A DNA stretch of 64,000 nt from GAS188 sp963794475. Lineage in GTDB: Bacteria > Pseudomonadota > Alphaproteobacteria > Rhizobiales > Beijerinckiaceae. The position numbers and the translations under genes are program-made. Of the stretch, positions 54,188 to 63,107 are shown in pieces. How positions within the stretch are numbered: position 1 is the first letter of the stretch; the number at the start of each line of letters is the position of its first letter. The notes under the pieces are model-generated. The model was not told the DNA's origin and ran no database searches. It saw only the letters and a program-made list of their open reading frames with translations. The stretch is from contig CAWCDW010000002.1 in the NCBI GenBank assembly GCA_963794475.1, positions 1 through 64,000 on the forward strand. The letters are read 5' to 3'.

Positions 54188-57031
54188 TCAGACCTCCGCC
54201 GCGACGCCGGCGGCTTCGAGCGCCGCGCGGACACGGTGCGGGAGCGCGGGAATCTCACGGATCGAGACGCCGGTCGCATGGCGGATCGCACCGAGGATGG
54301 CGGGCGCCGCGGGGATGAGGGCCGGCTCTCCAACGCCCTTGGCGCCGAAGGGGCCGAGCGGCTCGGGGGCCTCGACGAGAATGATGTCGATCGGCGGCAC
54401 GTCGCCAAAGCTCGGGACGAGGTAATCGTGCAGGTTCTCGGTCCGGCCGGGAACATATTCTTCCATGAGCGCAAGCCCGATGCCCTGCGCGATCCCGCCA
54501 TGGATTTGGCCCTCGACCAAGGTCGGGTTGATGGCGCGCCCGATGTCATGAGCCGCGACGAAACGATCGAGCCGCACCGTGCCCAAGGCCATATCGACAT
54601 CGAGCGCCACGATCTGGGCCGCAAAGCCATAGGTCGCGTAGGGCACGCCCTGCCCCTTGACGTCGAGAGGCTCGGTCGGCGGGTCGAAATCCCCTACGCC
54701 CTCGAAGACGATACCGTCACGGCCGCTTGGCCATGTGGCGAGGTCGATGACCGAGCTTTCGCCCTTCACCTCGACCGTGAGATGGGAGCCTTGAAGCGAA
54801 AGTTGCGCATCCGGCCCGGCATTGGTGTGCCGCAAGATTTCCGCGCGCAAGGCAAGGGCGGCATTCTCGGCAGCCTTACCGGAAACGAAGGTTTGGCGCG
54901 AGGCCGAAGATTTGCCGGCGTCCGCCGTCCGGTCGGTATCTCCGGTGACCAGCGTGAAGGCGGCGACCGGCAATCCGAGAGCGTCGGCGGCAATTTGTGT
55001 CAGCACCGTCGTCGAGCCTTGCCCGATGTCGACCGCGCCGTTGAAGAACAAGAGCTTACCTTCACGGGTCAAGGTGAGCCGCATGCGCGAAGGGTTCGAG
55101 AGCGCAGTGTTGCCGATCCCGTACCACATGCAGGCGATGCCGACGCCACGGCGCGTGACGGCTCGTTTCGCGTTGAGCGTTTGTGCCTCATCGAGCATGC
55201 GTTTCCAATGGGGGCGAAGCGCCTCGAGGCAACGATCGAGGCCGACGCTTGCTTGCAACACTTGCCCGGTCGCCGTCTCGTCCGCCACCCGCAAGGCGTT
55301 GAGCCAACGGAATTCCAGCCGGTCGAGGCCGCATTTCTCGGCGAGATCGTCATAGAGCGCCTCATGGGCGATCGCGGCCTGCGGCACGCCGAAGCCGCGA
55401 AAGGCCCCGGCGATCGGCCCGTTGCTGTAGATGGCGCGCGCTCGGTTGAGCACATTCGGCACGCGGTAAGGCCCTGTCCCATGCACCGGCACGCGCCCGG
55501 CGACGGTCGGCCCCCATGACGCGTAGGCGCCCGTGTCGAAATCCGCCTCCATGGCATAAGCCGTGATGCGTCCTTGGGCGTCGCATGCGGCGCGCGCCGA
55601 GATAGCGGAGGGATGGCGCTTCGTCGTCGCGGCCATGGATTCGGGACGCGTATAGACCGAGCGCACCGGCACGCCCATCTGCCAGGCCGCGATGGCAAGC
55701 ATCGGCTGCAAGGAGACATCGAGCTTACCCCCGAAGCCTCCTCCGCACGCGGAAGGGATGATCCGAACATCGCCGGGCTCGACGCCGAGAACACGCGCGA
55801 TCTCGTCGCGGTTCATGTAAGGGGCCTGCGTCGACGCGAAGACCTCGACGCGATCGCCGACGCGCCGCGAGAAACCGGCCTCGGGCTCGATGTAGGCGTG
55901 CTCGACGAAGCCTGTCGAGAACACACCTTCCGCCGCATGGGCGCAGCCACGAAAAGCGCTGTCGACATCCCCCTTCTCGACCCAGCCGCGCACGAGGACG
56001 TTGTCGGGGCGTGAGACATGCACCGCATGGGCGTTGGGAGAGAGAGCAGCGTCGAGGCCGACAAGCGCCTCGAGCGGCTCCCAATGAATCGGGAAGCGGG
56101 CGACATCGAAGCCGTCGATCGCGGCGCGCTCGCCGATGATGGCCGCCACGGCCTCTCCGCGGTAGCGCGTCTCGACTTCAGCGAACACGGGCTGATCCTT
56201 CGTGTCGGGAAAGATGCCGAAGGAATTCTCGCCCGGCACATCCGCGGCGGTGAGCACGCGGAAAATCCCAGGCTCATTCGAGACGAAGGCGCCAAGATCG
56301 CCGATGGTGAAACGTGCCCGCGCATGAGGCGAGCGGATGGCGCGAAGCCAAAGCGCGTCCTGCGGGGCTTTGTCGGCGCCATAGGTCTCGCTGCCGTCGA
56401 GCTTGGGAAGGCCGTCAAGGCGCGCCACCCTCGTCCCTACCGCGATGGCGCTTGCCTCCGGACGCGCCTTTGACGGCGCTTCGGATTTTTGCGCGTTGGC
56501 GCCTCCATCTCCCATCGGGGAGACCGCATCTTCGGCGAACCCCTCATCGGGTTCGAGGAACCGTTGAGCGTCGAGGACGGCCTCGCAAATCTTGAGATAG
56601 CCCGTGCAACGGCAGAGCACGCCGCCGAGCGCGGCCTCGATCATGGGGAGGTTCAGCTTCTCGACACGGCGCAAGAGATCGAGCGAAGCCATCAACATGC
56701 CCGGGGTGCAGATGCCGCATTGGGCGGCGCCGTGATGATGAAAGGAGCGCTGCAGCGCCCGCCCGATCGGATCGTCCGCGATGCCTTCGACGGTCTGCAC
56801 CCGCCTGCCCTCGAGCTGTGCCGCCGGAACGAGGCATGCGCAGGCCTGCTCCTCGTCGATGAGCACCGTGCAGGCGCCGCAATCGCCGGCGTCGCAGCCG
56901 ACCTTGGTGCCGGTAAGGCCAAGCTCCTCGCGCAGCACGCGCGACAAGCGCATGTCGGGACGCGCGGCGACCTCGACCTGCTTGTCGTTGACGGTGAGCA
57001 CGACCGCGCCTGTAAACTCCTCAGGGATCAT
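54188..57031 (-). CDS. Molybdenum hydroxylase, fused 2Fe-2S and molybdopterin subunits (xanthine dehydrogenase family)
   Basis: A 947-residue fusion of the small and large subunits of a xanthine dehydrogenase-type enzyme. Residues 1-165 bind two [2Fe-2S] clusters (Cys46, 51, 54, 66; then QCGICTPGM and CRCTGY). From ~200 the molybdopterin part starts (RLDGLPKLDGSETYGADKA), with GGGFGGKLD, FRGFGVPQA, VDIGQGSTTVLTQIAADALG and the catalytic Glu in GVGEPALIPAAPA. Such enzymes add a water-derived OH next to ring nitrogen (nicotinate, xanthine) or oxidise aldehydes/CO. The AYRG-x-CSFR loop of CO dehydrogenases is absent. It overlaps the FAD-subunit gene by four bases. Confidence 0.92.
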   Translation of the reverse strand: MIPEEFTGAVVLTVNDKQVEVAARPDMRLSRVLREELGLTGTKVGCDAGDCGACTVLIDEEQACACLVPAAQLEGRRVQTVEGIADDPIGRALQRSFHHHGAAQCGICTPGMLMASLDLLRRVEKLNLPMIEAALGGVLCRCTGYLKICEAVLDAQRFLEPDEGFAEDAVSPMGDGGANAQKSEAPSKARPEASAIAVGTRVARLDGLPKLDGSETYGADKAPQDALWLRAIRSPHARARFTIGDLGAFVSNEPGIFRVLTAADVPGENSFGIFPDTKDQPVFAEVETRYRGEAVAAIIGERAAIDGFDVARFPIHWEPLEALVGLDAALSPNAHAVHVSRPDNVLVRGWVEKGDVDSAFRGCAHAAEGVFSTGFVEHAYIEPEAGFSRRVGDRVEVFASTQAPYMNRDEIARVLGVEPGDVRIIPSACGGGFGGKLDVSLQPMLAIAAWQMGVPVRSVYTRPESMAATTKRHPSAISARAACDAQGRITAYAMEADFDTGAYASWGPTVAGRVPVHGTGPYRVPNVLNRARAIYSNGPIAGAFRGFGVPQAAIAHEALYDDLAEKCGLDRLEFRWLNALRVADETATGQVLQASVGLDRCLEALRPHWKRMLDEAQTLNAKRAVTRRGVGIACMWYGIGNTALSNPSRMRLTLTREGKLLFFNGAVDIGQGSTTVLTQIAADALGLPVAAFTLVTGDTDRTADAGKSSASRQTFVSGKAAENAALALRAEILRHTNAGPDAQLSLQGSHLTVEVKGESSVIDLATWPSGRDGIVFEGVGDFDPPTEPLDVKGQGVPYATYGFAAQIVALDVDMALGTVRLDRFVAAHDIGRAINPTLVEGQIHGGIAQGIGLALMEEYVPGRTENLHDYLVPSFGDVPPIDIILVEAPEPLGPFGAKGVGEPALIPAAPAILGAIRHATGVSIREIPALPHRVRAALEAAGVAAEV

Positions 57032-57933
57032 GCCGCGATCCCCTCGGCTTGCGGCTCGATGAAAGCGGCGAGCGCGCGCCGCACCAGGATGCGCGCGGCA
57101 TCACGCCGGTAGCGCGCGCTCGCGCGCACGTCATCGAGCGGCGTCAAGACCGAGAACAACCCCGGCGTGACACGCTCGAGAAGCGAGAGGTCGAGCCTTT
57201 CTCCACGCAGCTCCGCTTCGAGCGCGGCAAGGCGCACGGGCGCGGCCGACGCGGCCCCGACCGTGATGCGGATATCCGCAATGCTTGCGTCCGCCGCCTC
57301 ATCGAGGAGCATGGCGACCGAGACGATCGAGATCACGAGATGGGAGCGCGCACCCAGCTTCAAGAAAAGCGAGCGCGAAGTCGGGCGATGCGCCGGAACG
57401 CGGATGGCGACGACGAGCTCATCGCGCGCAAGATCGGTGTGCCGGTTGCCGCGAATGAAAGTTGCGAGCGGCAGGCGGCGCTCGCCGCGCAGGGAAGCGA
57501 CCTCGACCTCCGCATCGAGCGCGAGCAGAGGCGGCACGCCATCGGCCGCCGGAGAGGCGTTCACGATGTTGCCGCCGAGCGTGCCTCGATTTTGGATCTG
57601 CAAGCCTCCGATCTGAAGCGCGGCTTGTTTGAGCGCATGGAAGGCGGGGGGCAGCCGGGCCTCGGCGATATCGGTCCAGGTCGTGGTGGCGCCGATCAAA
57701 AGCGCCCGCCCGTCCGGCTTGATCCCCTTGAGCTCCGGGATCTGCGTGATATCCAGGAAATCGCGTGGGAAACTCTCGAGCCAAGCCTGTTTGCCGGCAC
57801 GCGCCGGGTAAATGTCGGTGCCACCCGCGAGGACCGTGAGCGGATGAGGCGAGCGGCCCTTGCCGGAACGGGCGGTCTTCGCAAGCGTCGTGAGCGCCGA
57901 CTTCAACGAGGCTGGACGCAGATAGATCGGCAT
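57028..57933 (-). CDS. Molybdenum hydroxylase FAD-binding subunit
   Basis: A 301-residue FAD subunit (CoxM/XdhB type) that passes electrons from the Fe-S clusters to the acceptor. FAD-contact motifs are VLAGGTDIYPARAG near residue 35 and the middle TLGGNIVNASPAAD; the C-terminal CO-dehydrogenase flavoprotein domain covers about 190-295. Its stop overlaps the start of the large subunit (ATGA). There is a 121-base gap to the flavoprotein reductase upstream. Confidence 0.92.
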   Translation of the reverse strand: MPIYLRPASLKSALTTLAKTARSGKGRSPHPLTVLAGGTDIYPARAGKQAWLESFPRDFLDITQIPELKGIKPDGRALLIGATTTWTDIAEARLPPAFHALKQAALQIGGLQIQNRGTLGGNIVNASPAADGVPPLLALDAEVEVASLRGERRLPLATFIRGNRHTDLARDELVVAIRVPAHRPTSRSLFLKLGARSHLVISIVSVAMLLDEAADASIADIRITVGAASAAPVRLAALEAELRGERLDLSLLERVTPGLFSVLTPLDDVRASARYRRDAARILVRRALAAFIEPQAEGIAA

Positions 57934-58054
57934 CGCCTCATGCTCCCGTCCTGGCCGTTTCTGCCGCCATCGAAACGAACCCTCACCGCAGGCATCTCGG
58001 GAAAGCTGGTCTTGAGCCCTTCGGCTTCAAATTCGCGTCTTATGCCTACCGGTT

Positions 58055-59128
58055 TCAGGCAACCTTGAGCTTCTTCTGCAAGCTCGAGGAAGAGGTGGTG
58101 TATTGGAAAAGGAGCTTCTTGTCCGGGTAGACGTAGCGGTGCACCTTCTGGGCCGCGAGCGCCGCCTCGTGAAAGCCGGACAGGATGAGCTTCAGCTTGC
58201 CGGGATAATGATTGATGTCGCCGATCGCGAAAATTCCCGGCGTCGATGTCTCGAATTTCGCGGTATCGACCGGCACGAGATTTTCGTTGAGGTTGAGACC
58301 CCAGTCGGCAATCGGACCGAGCTTCATGGTGAGCCCGAAGAAGGGAAGCATGGCGTCGCACTCGACCTCGAACGTCGAGTTGTCATCGCGACGGATGACG
58401 GCGGCCTCGAGCTTCGGCGCGTTGCCCTTCAGCGCGACCACTTGGCCGAGATGCAGGTCCATCTTCCCCGCCCCGACCAGCGCGCGCATCTGCTCGACCG
58501 AATGGGGAGCGGCGCGGAAGGCATCACGCCGGTGCAGGAGCGTGACGCGCTTGGCGACTTTGTGAAGGTTCAGCGTCCAATCGAGCGCCGAATCCCCGCC
58601 GCCCACGATCAGCACCTTGCGGCCGCGGAAACTCTCCATCCGCCGCACGGCGTAAAAGACGCTTTCCCCTTCGAAACCCTCAATCCCGGGGATCGGCGGC
58701 CGTTTCGGCTGAAACGACCCGCCACCCGCCGCCGCCACGATGCATTTGCACAAGAAACTCGTGCCGGCATCCGTCACGAGCCTGAAGCGCGGCGCCTCGG
58801 GAGTGCCAAGCGTCTCGACGCTCACGACCATCTCGGAGAGATGAAACTTCGCCTCGAACGGCGCGATCTGCTTCAGCAGATTGTCAGTGAGGCCTTGGCC
58901 GGTGACGATCGGCATCCCCGGAATGTCGTAGATGGGCTTTTCGGGATAGAGCTCGGCGCATTGCCCGCCGACCTTGTCGAGAATGTCGACGACATGGCAT
59001 TTGATGTCGAGAAGGCCGAGCTCGAAGACCGCGAACAGGCCGCAGGGGCCAGCACCGACAATGACCACATCGGTCTCATGCGCCCTGCCAAGACCGGCCT
59101 CATCCACGGAAGGCTTCACCATCAGCAT
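58055..59128 (-). CDS. Ferredoxin/flavodoxin-NADP reductase-like flavoprotein (thioredoxin-reductase fold)
   Basis: A 357-residue protein with two dinucleotide folds: FAD at VIVGAGPCGLFAVFELG (residues ~21-37) and NAD(P) at VLIVGGGDSALDWTLNL (~165). It lacks the redox CxxC of thioredoxin reductases, and its middle (VGGQCAELYPEKPIYDIPG) and Ser/Thr-rich C-terminus (TTSSSSLQKKL) match the FNR of the Bacillus YumC/Rhodopseudomonas type. It lies first in a likely operon with the molybdenum hydroxylase and hydroxynicotinate-reductase genes, for which it could reduce ferredoxin. A 12-bp palindrome is 28 bases before its start. Confidence 0.9.
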   Translation of the reverse strand: MLMVKPSVDEAGLGRAHETDVVIVGAGPCGLFAVFELGLLDIKCHVVDILDKVGGQCAELYPEKPIYDIPGMPIVTGQGLTDNLLKQIAPFEAKFHLSEMVVSVETLGTPEAPRFRLVTDAGTSFLCKCIVAAAGGGSFQPKRPPIPGIEGFEGESVFYAVRRMESFRGRKVLIVGGGDSALDWTLNLHKVAKRVTLLHRRDAFRAAPHSVEQMRALVGAGKMDLHLGQVVALKGNAPKLEAAVIRRDDNSTFEVECDAMLPFFGLTMKLGPIADWGLNLNENLVPVDTAKFETSTPGIFAIGDINHYPGKLKLILSGFHEAALAAQKVHRYVYPDKKLLFQYTTSSSSLQKKLKVA

Positions 59129-59497
59129 CCGTCAATCTCCACCCGGACGAAATCATTCGTATACGAACGAATAGCAAATCCTCGGACCCCCTGCAATGGC
59201 CAGTAGATAAGGCTTGTGAGCGCGAGAGGGAAGCCGGGGGGTTCTTGCTTTATCAATATCCCATTCTGCGATGCGCACGTCGATTACGTGGTGGTATACG
59301 CCGCAGCGTGGCGAGCCGATGACGCGAAATCGTATTAGCGGGTGCATCAAGCTGCCAATCGACATGGATTTATCGCCACGTGGCTCAGGCTAATGGCGAA
59401 GGCCGGCATGATGGCCAAACACTTTCAGCACTCGGTCCAATCGACGACTCGGTACCGAAATCGTAACTTTTTCGTCAAGGCAAAGGGCTGCCTGTGC
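59129..59497. other. Intergenic region with palindromic operator candidate
   Basis: 369 bases between the MarR gene's 3' end and the flavoprotein gene start, both on the minus strand. A 12-bp palindrome lies at 59156-59167, next to the flavoprotein start. Elsewhere (59170-59497) I find no gene, hairpin terminator or repeat; the sequence is less GC-rich than the coding parts. Confidence 0.6.
59155..59172. promoter_or_regulatory. Probable operator, MarR-type palindrome
   Basis: ATTCGTATACGAACGAAT contains the perfect 12-bp palindrome TTCGTATACGAA plus a second ACGAAT half-site. It is 28 bases upstream of the flavoprotein start codon (minus strand), where it would overlap a promoter. Its size and symmetry fit a MarR-family dimer, and a marR gene lies 330 bases further. 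That this MarR binds here is inference. Confidence 0.6.
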
Positions 59498-59926
59498 TCA
59501 CAAGATCCTGCCCAATAGCGAGATGAGGCGGCGCTGCTCGCTCGGCGAAAGCGGTGCGAGGGTCGCCGTGGTCGCTGAGCGCGCCCTGTCGATGAGGCGC
59601 GCGACGAGCGCGCCCCCCTCCCCGCTCAGGCGAAGCCGGACGCGGCGCTGATCGGTCGGATCCGGGGCGCGTTCGATCAGGCCGCGCTCAATGAGGCGCG
59701 TCACCACGCCCTTCGTCGTCGCCGGGTCCATTCCGGTGAGCCTGCCGAGATGGTTTTGCGAAAGCTCCTTGGATTCTCCGAGCTTGACGAGGGCGGCGAA
59801 CTGAGTCGGCGTCGGCCCGTCCTCGCCCATCTCGGCCAAGAAGATCGCCACGTGACGCTGATGTGCGCGGCGCAGCAAGTGGCCGATCTGCGCCTCGAGC
59901 CGATAGGTTTCGCGACGAGGCCGCAT
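59498..59926 (-). CDS. MarR family transcriptional regulator
   Basis: A 142-residue winged-helix repressor. The DNA-binding segment LSQNHLGRLTGMDPATTKGVVTRLIERGLIER lies about residues 55-85, and the wing DPTDQRRVRLRLS follows. MarR proteins of this size usually release DNA on binding a phenolic or aromatic acid. The ATG follows the TRAP large-permease stop by three bases, so the gene is the last of the TRAP operon. It plausibly senses the substrate of that transporter or of PobA, and could control the flavoprotein/molybdenum hydroxylase cassette. Confidence 0.9.
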   Translation of the reverse strand: MRPRRETYRLEAQIGHLLRRAHQRHVAIFLAEMGEDGPTPTQFAALVKLGESKELSQNHLGRLTGMDPATTKGVVTRLIERGLIERAPDPTDQRRVRLRLSGEGGALVARLIDRARSATTATLAPLSPSEQRRLISLLGRIL

Positions 59927-59929
59927 CGC

Positions 59930-61234
59930 CTACATCCGGCTCGGCAAATAGGTCGCGAGGCTCGGCAGCGCGATCAGGATTACGAGGCGAAGCATGTCGG
60001 CGATGATGAATGGAATGACGCCCTTGAAGATGGTCGCGAATTTCACGTCCTTGACGACGCTCTTGATGACGAAGACGTTCATGCCGACCGGCGGGTGGAT
60101 GAGGCCGAGCTCGACAGTCATCACGATGATTACCCCGAACCAGATAGGATCGAAGCCGAGCGACGTTACCACCGGGAAGATGATGGGCACGGTGAGGATG
60201 ATCATCGCCATGGCGTCCATCAGGCAACCGAGCACGAGATACATGAGCATGATCAGCGCGAGCACGCCATAAGGGCCAAGCCCGAGGCCGGTCATGAACT
60301 CGGTGACCTTTTGCGGCACCTGCGTCACGGTGAGGAAATAACCGAAGAGGAGCGCGCCGATAAGCACAGTGAAAACGGCGGCGGCCGTGCGCGTCGCTTG
60401 CAGCAGCGCGGCGCGGATATCGGCGCGCGAAAGCCGGCCGCGCGCGACGCCGAGAAGGAAGGCGCCGCCGGCCCCGACGCCGCCCGCCTCGGTGGGCGTG
60501 AAGAGTCCCCCGTACAGACCCCCGACGACGAAGATGAACAACAGGAGCGGCGCCCAGACATCGCGCAGCCCGGCGAGGCGTTCGCGCCACTCGCTCTTCG
60601 GCCCGGCCGGAAGAAATCCCGGACGCACGGCGCCGATCACGCCGATCGTTGCCATGTGCATCGAGATCGCGAGAAGCCCTGGCAAAATTCCGGCAACGAA
60701 GAGCTTGCCGATGTCTTGTTGGGTGATGATGCCGTAGACGGCGAGCACGGTCGAGGGCGGCAGCATGGCGCCGAGCGTGCCGCCGGCGGCGATCACCCCA
60801 GTGGCGAAGGATTGCGGATAGCCGTAGCGGCGCATCTCGGGATAGGCGACGGAGGAGAAAGTCGCGGCCGTCGCCACGGAGGAGCCTGAAATCGCGGCAA
60901 ACCCCGCGCAGGCCGCGATCGTCGCGACCCCGAGTCCACCCTTGCGGTGGCCGACGAATGTGTTCGCCGCACGAAACAATTCGCTGCTGATGCCCGAAAC
61001 GGAGACGAAGGCGCCCATTAGGAGAAACATCGGGATGACGCCGAAGGTGTAGTCGGTGACGGTGCGCATCGAGGTTTGGCCGATGAGCTTCAGGGCCGGC
61101 CCCGAGCCAACGAGATAACCAAATCCCGTGACCCCCACGAGGCCCATGGCCATGCCCACGGGCACGCGAAGCAGCATGAGCGCGAAAAGAGCGATGAAGC
61201 CGATGACGGCCACGCTGTCGGCGCTCATGGACAA
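59930..61234 (-). CDS. TRAP transporter large permease (DctM type)
   Basis: A 434-residue permease of standard DctM length with about 12 helices. Family segments: VPIGMAMGL-like (VPVGMAMGLVGVTGF), YTFGVIPMFLLMGAFVS, GFAAISGSSVATAATFSSVAYPEM, PPSTVLAVYGIITQQDIGKLF and TPTEAGGVGAGGAFLLG. It is encoded with DctQ and DctP upstream and MarR downstream. Substrate unresolved, probably an organic acid; the neighbour pobA points to aromatic acid. Confidence 0.94.
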   Translation of the reverse strand: MSMSADSVAVIGFIALFALMLLRVPVGMAMGLVGVTGFGYLVGSGPALKLIGQTSMRTVTDYTFGVIPMFLLMGAFVSVSGISSELFRAANTFVGHRKGGLGVATIAACAGFAAISGSSVATAATFSSVAYPEMRRYGYPQSFATGVIAAGGTLGAMLPPSTVLAVYGIITQQDIGKLFVAGILPGLLAISMHMATIGVIGAVRPGFLPAGPKSEWRERLAGLRDVWAPLLLFIFVVGGLYGGLFTPTEAGGVGAGGAFLLGVARGRLSRADIRAALLQATRTAAAVFTVLIGALLFGYFLTVTQVPQKVTEFMTGLGLGPYGVLALIMLMYLVLGCLMDAMAMIILTVPIIFPVVTSLGFDPIWFGVIIVMTVELGLIHPPVGMNVFVIKSVVKDVKFATIFKGVIPFIIADMLRLVILIALPSLATYLPSRM

Positions 61235-61295
61235 CGGGCCGTTACATCAGCGTGGGTCGCGGGCTTTGCCACGCGGTGGGCTCGCATGCAAAGGG

Positions 61296-61865
61296 TCATT
61301 CGACGGGCTTCAGCGGCACGCGGCTGAAGCTGCCCGGCTGAAAGATCAGGCGCCATGTCCTGATCGCGATCAGGAGAACGGCCGATACATCCCCCACCCA
61401 GGCGACCGCGAAGAACGGCCAGGTCGGCAGATGCAGATCATAGGTGAGCACATTGTCGGCTCGCGTCTGTGCCACCTTGTCGAACAACGTCGCCGTCTGC
61501 ACCGTCACCACGAACAGAAGAACGAGCGTCGCGAAGATGTCGATGGCGCGTTGATATCTCGGGGAGGCCGCCGACCAAACGAGGTCGACGGTGATATGTG
61601 TGCCGCGATAGCTCGTTGCCGCAATGCCCCAGAAGATCAGGATGCCGAGTAGCAACCGGCCGAAATCATAGCTGTCGGGGATCGAGGTCGAGAAGAATTT
61701 CCGCAACAGCACCGCGATGAAGGTGTCGGCGGCGACGAGGCCGACGAAAATCGCGGCGAGAAGCTCGATGCCGTCGATGAAGCGGTCCATGAGACCGCGC
61801 GGGGACGCGCTCGCGGCCGCCGGATCGACGGGGTTGTCGTCTGATATGCGCCGCTGTCCCGTCAT
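61296..61865 (-). CDS. TRAP transporter small permease (DctQ type)
   Basis: A 189-residue membrane protein with four helices. The first helix is IELLAAIFVGLVAADTFIAVLLRKFFSTSI (key LLAAIF...FIAVLLRKF), then GRLLLGILIFWGIAATSYRGTHITVDLVW, the DctQ signature. It sits between dctP (36 bases upstream) and dctM (61 bases downstream). Confidence 0.9.
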   Translation of the reverse strand: MTGQRRISDDNPVDPAAASASPRGLMDRFIDGIELLAAIFVGLVAADTFIAVLLRKFFSTSIPDSYDFGRLLLGILIFWGIAATSYRGTHITVDLVWSAASPRYQRAIDIFATLVLLFVVTVQTATLFDKVAQTRADNVLTYDLHLPTWPFFAVAWVGDVSAVLLIAIRTWRLIFQPGSFSRVPLKPVE

Positions 61866-61901
61866 GGATCGTCCGGACCAAGGACGTTGGACGAGAATGG
61901 T

Positions 61902-62930
61902 CTAATAGCCGGCTTTGTATTTTTCGAGCGTCGCCGTGAAATCGGCGAAAGCCTTATCGGGATCAACTCCGGCCTTCTTAGCGCCTTCGGCCCATTTCGC
62001 TTTCAAGGGCTCGGCCGCCTTTCGCCAAGCGCCCACCTGCTCGCTTGTGAGCTGATAGACATCATGGCCGGCCTCGGCCCTCACTTTGTCTCGTCCCGCA
62101 TGCTCGAAGTCGGCCCACGGGCTCGCAAATCGCTGCGCCCATTCGGTGCTGCAATGATCGTCGATCACCTTCTTTTGCGCGGGCGACATGTCGTCATAGG
62201 TCTTCTTGTTCATTACCCATACGAAGTCCGAGACGTAAAGCGGCGCGTCCATGTGGAATTTGACCACCTTGTCGATGCCGAAGAGCACGAGCGAACCCCA
62301 GGGAAATGTGATCGCGTCGGCAACGCCGCGCTCGAGCGCATCGCGCGATTCGGGCGCGGAGGCTTGCACATTGGTGCCGCCGAGCGAGACGACGAAGGCG
62401 CCGATCGTTGCATTGGCCGGCCTGACCTTCAGGCCGCTGATATCGGAAGGAAGGAGGATCTTCTTGTGAGCGTGAATCCCGCTGGGGTCATGCACGAAGG
62501 CGAAGCAATAGTGCACATCCTTCATCTCTTGCGCCGCATAGGGACGGTACCAGGCATCGAGCGCGGCCGAGCCGGTATGAGCGTCCGAGATGAGAAAGGG
62601 CAATTCTCCCGCCGCGATGACGGGAAAACGGCCCGGCTGATAGCCGGGGTTGACGTAGGCGAGGTCGGCAATGCCGTCGCGCGCCATGTCGTAATGGTCG
62701 AACGCCTTTCCCAATTGCTCGGAAGGAAAGACGAGGTAGTTGATCGTGCCATTGGATGCCTTCTTCACATCCTCGGCCCAGTCCTGGATCGCCTTCTGCA
62801 AGGGATGGGAAGCCGGCACCCAATGAGAAAGCTTGAGCGTCACCGGCTTGTCCTGCGCCCAAGCGGGCACGCCCGAAACAGGCACGGCAGCGACGAGCAA
62901 GGCCGCCATGGCGGCTGCAATGATCTTCAT
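61902..62930 (-). CDS. TRAP transporter substrate-binding protein (DctP family)
   Basis: A 342-residue periplasmic protein. A signal peptide (KIIAAAMAALLVAAVPVSGVPAWA) starts at the ATG. Mature sequence opens TLKLSHWVPASHPLQKAIQDW; DGIADLAYVNPGYQPGRFPV, and the ligand-contact region ISGLKVRPANATIGAFV (usual Arg). The first gene of the dctPQM-marR operon, 178 bases downstream of pobA. Confidence 0.93.
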   Translation of the reverse strand: MKIIAAAMAALLVAAVPVSGVPAWAQDKPVTLKLSHWVPASHPLQKAIQDWAEDVKKASNGTINYLVFPSEQLGKAFDHYDMARDGIADLAYVNPGYQPGRFPVIAAGELPFLISDAHTGSAALDAWYRPYAAQEMKDVHYCFAFVHDPSGIHAHKKILLPSDISGLKVRPANATIGAFVVSLGGTNVQASAPESRDALERGVADAITFPWGSLVLFGIDKVVKFHMDAPLYVSDFVWVMNKKTYDDMSPAQKKVIDDHCSTEWAQRFASPWADFEHAGRDKVRAEAGHDVYQLTSEQVGAWRKAAEPLKAKWAEGAKKAGVDPDKAFADFTATLEKYKAGY

Positions 62931-63107
62931 TGGCCTTCATCCTCCCTCGGTCGCGCCGTCCTTTGTCGCATCTTGGCGCGCCGGCTTTTACCGGAGATTT
63001 CTCGTATCGGCAGCAAGCGCGCGGCGTCAAGCTCGATGCCCTCGGGAGAGAACGCGCCACCGTCGCTCCCTTCCCTCTCGCGCGCCTGTTCTCGTGTTTT
63101 CGCAACC

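Noticed and set aside
52976..55519. 847-codon open plus-strand frame opposite the Mo-hydroxylase and reductase genes
   Set aside because: Its translation is low-complexity and crosses two well supported minus-strand genes; typical antisense frame at high GC.
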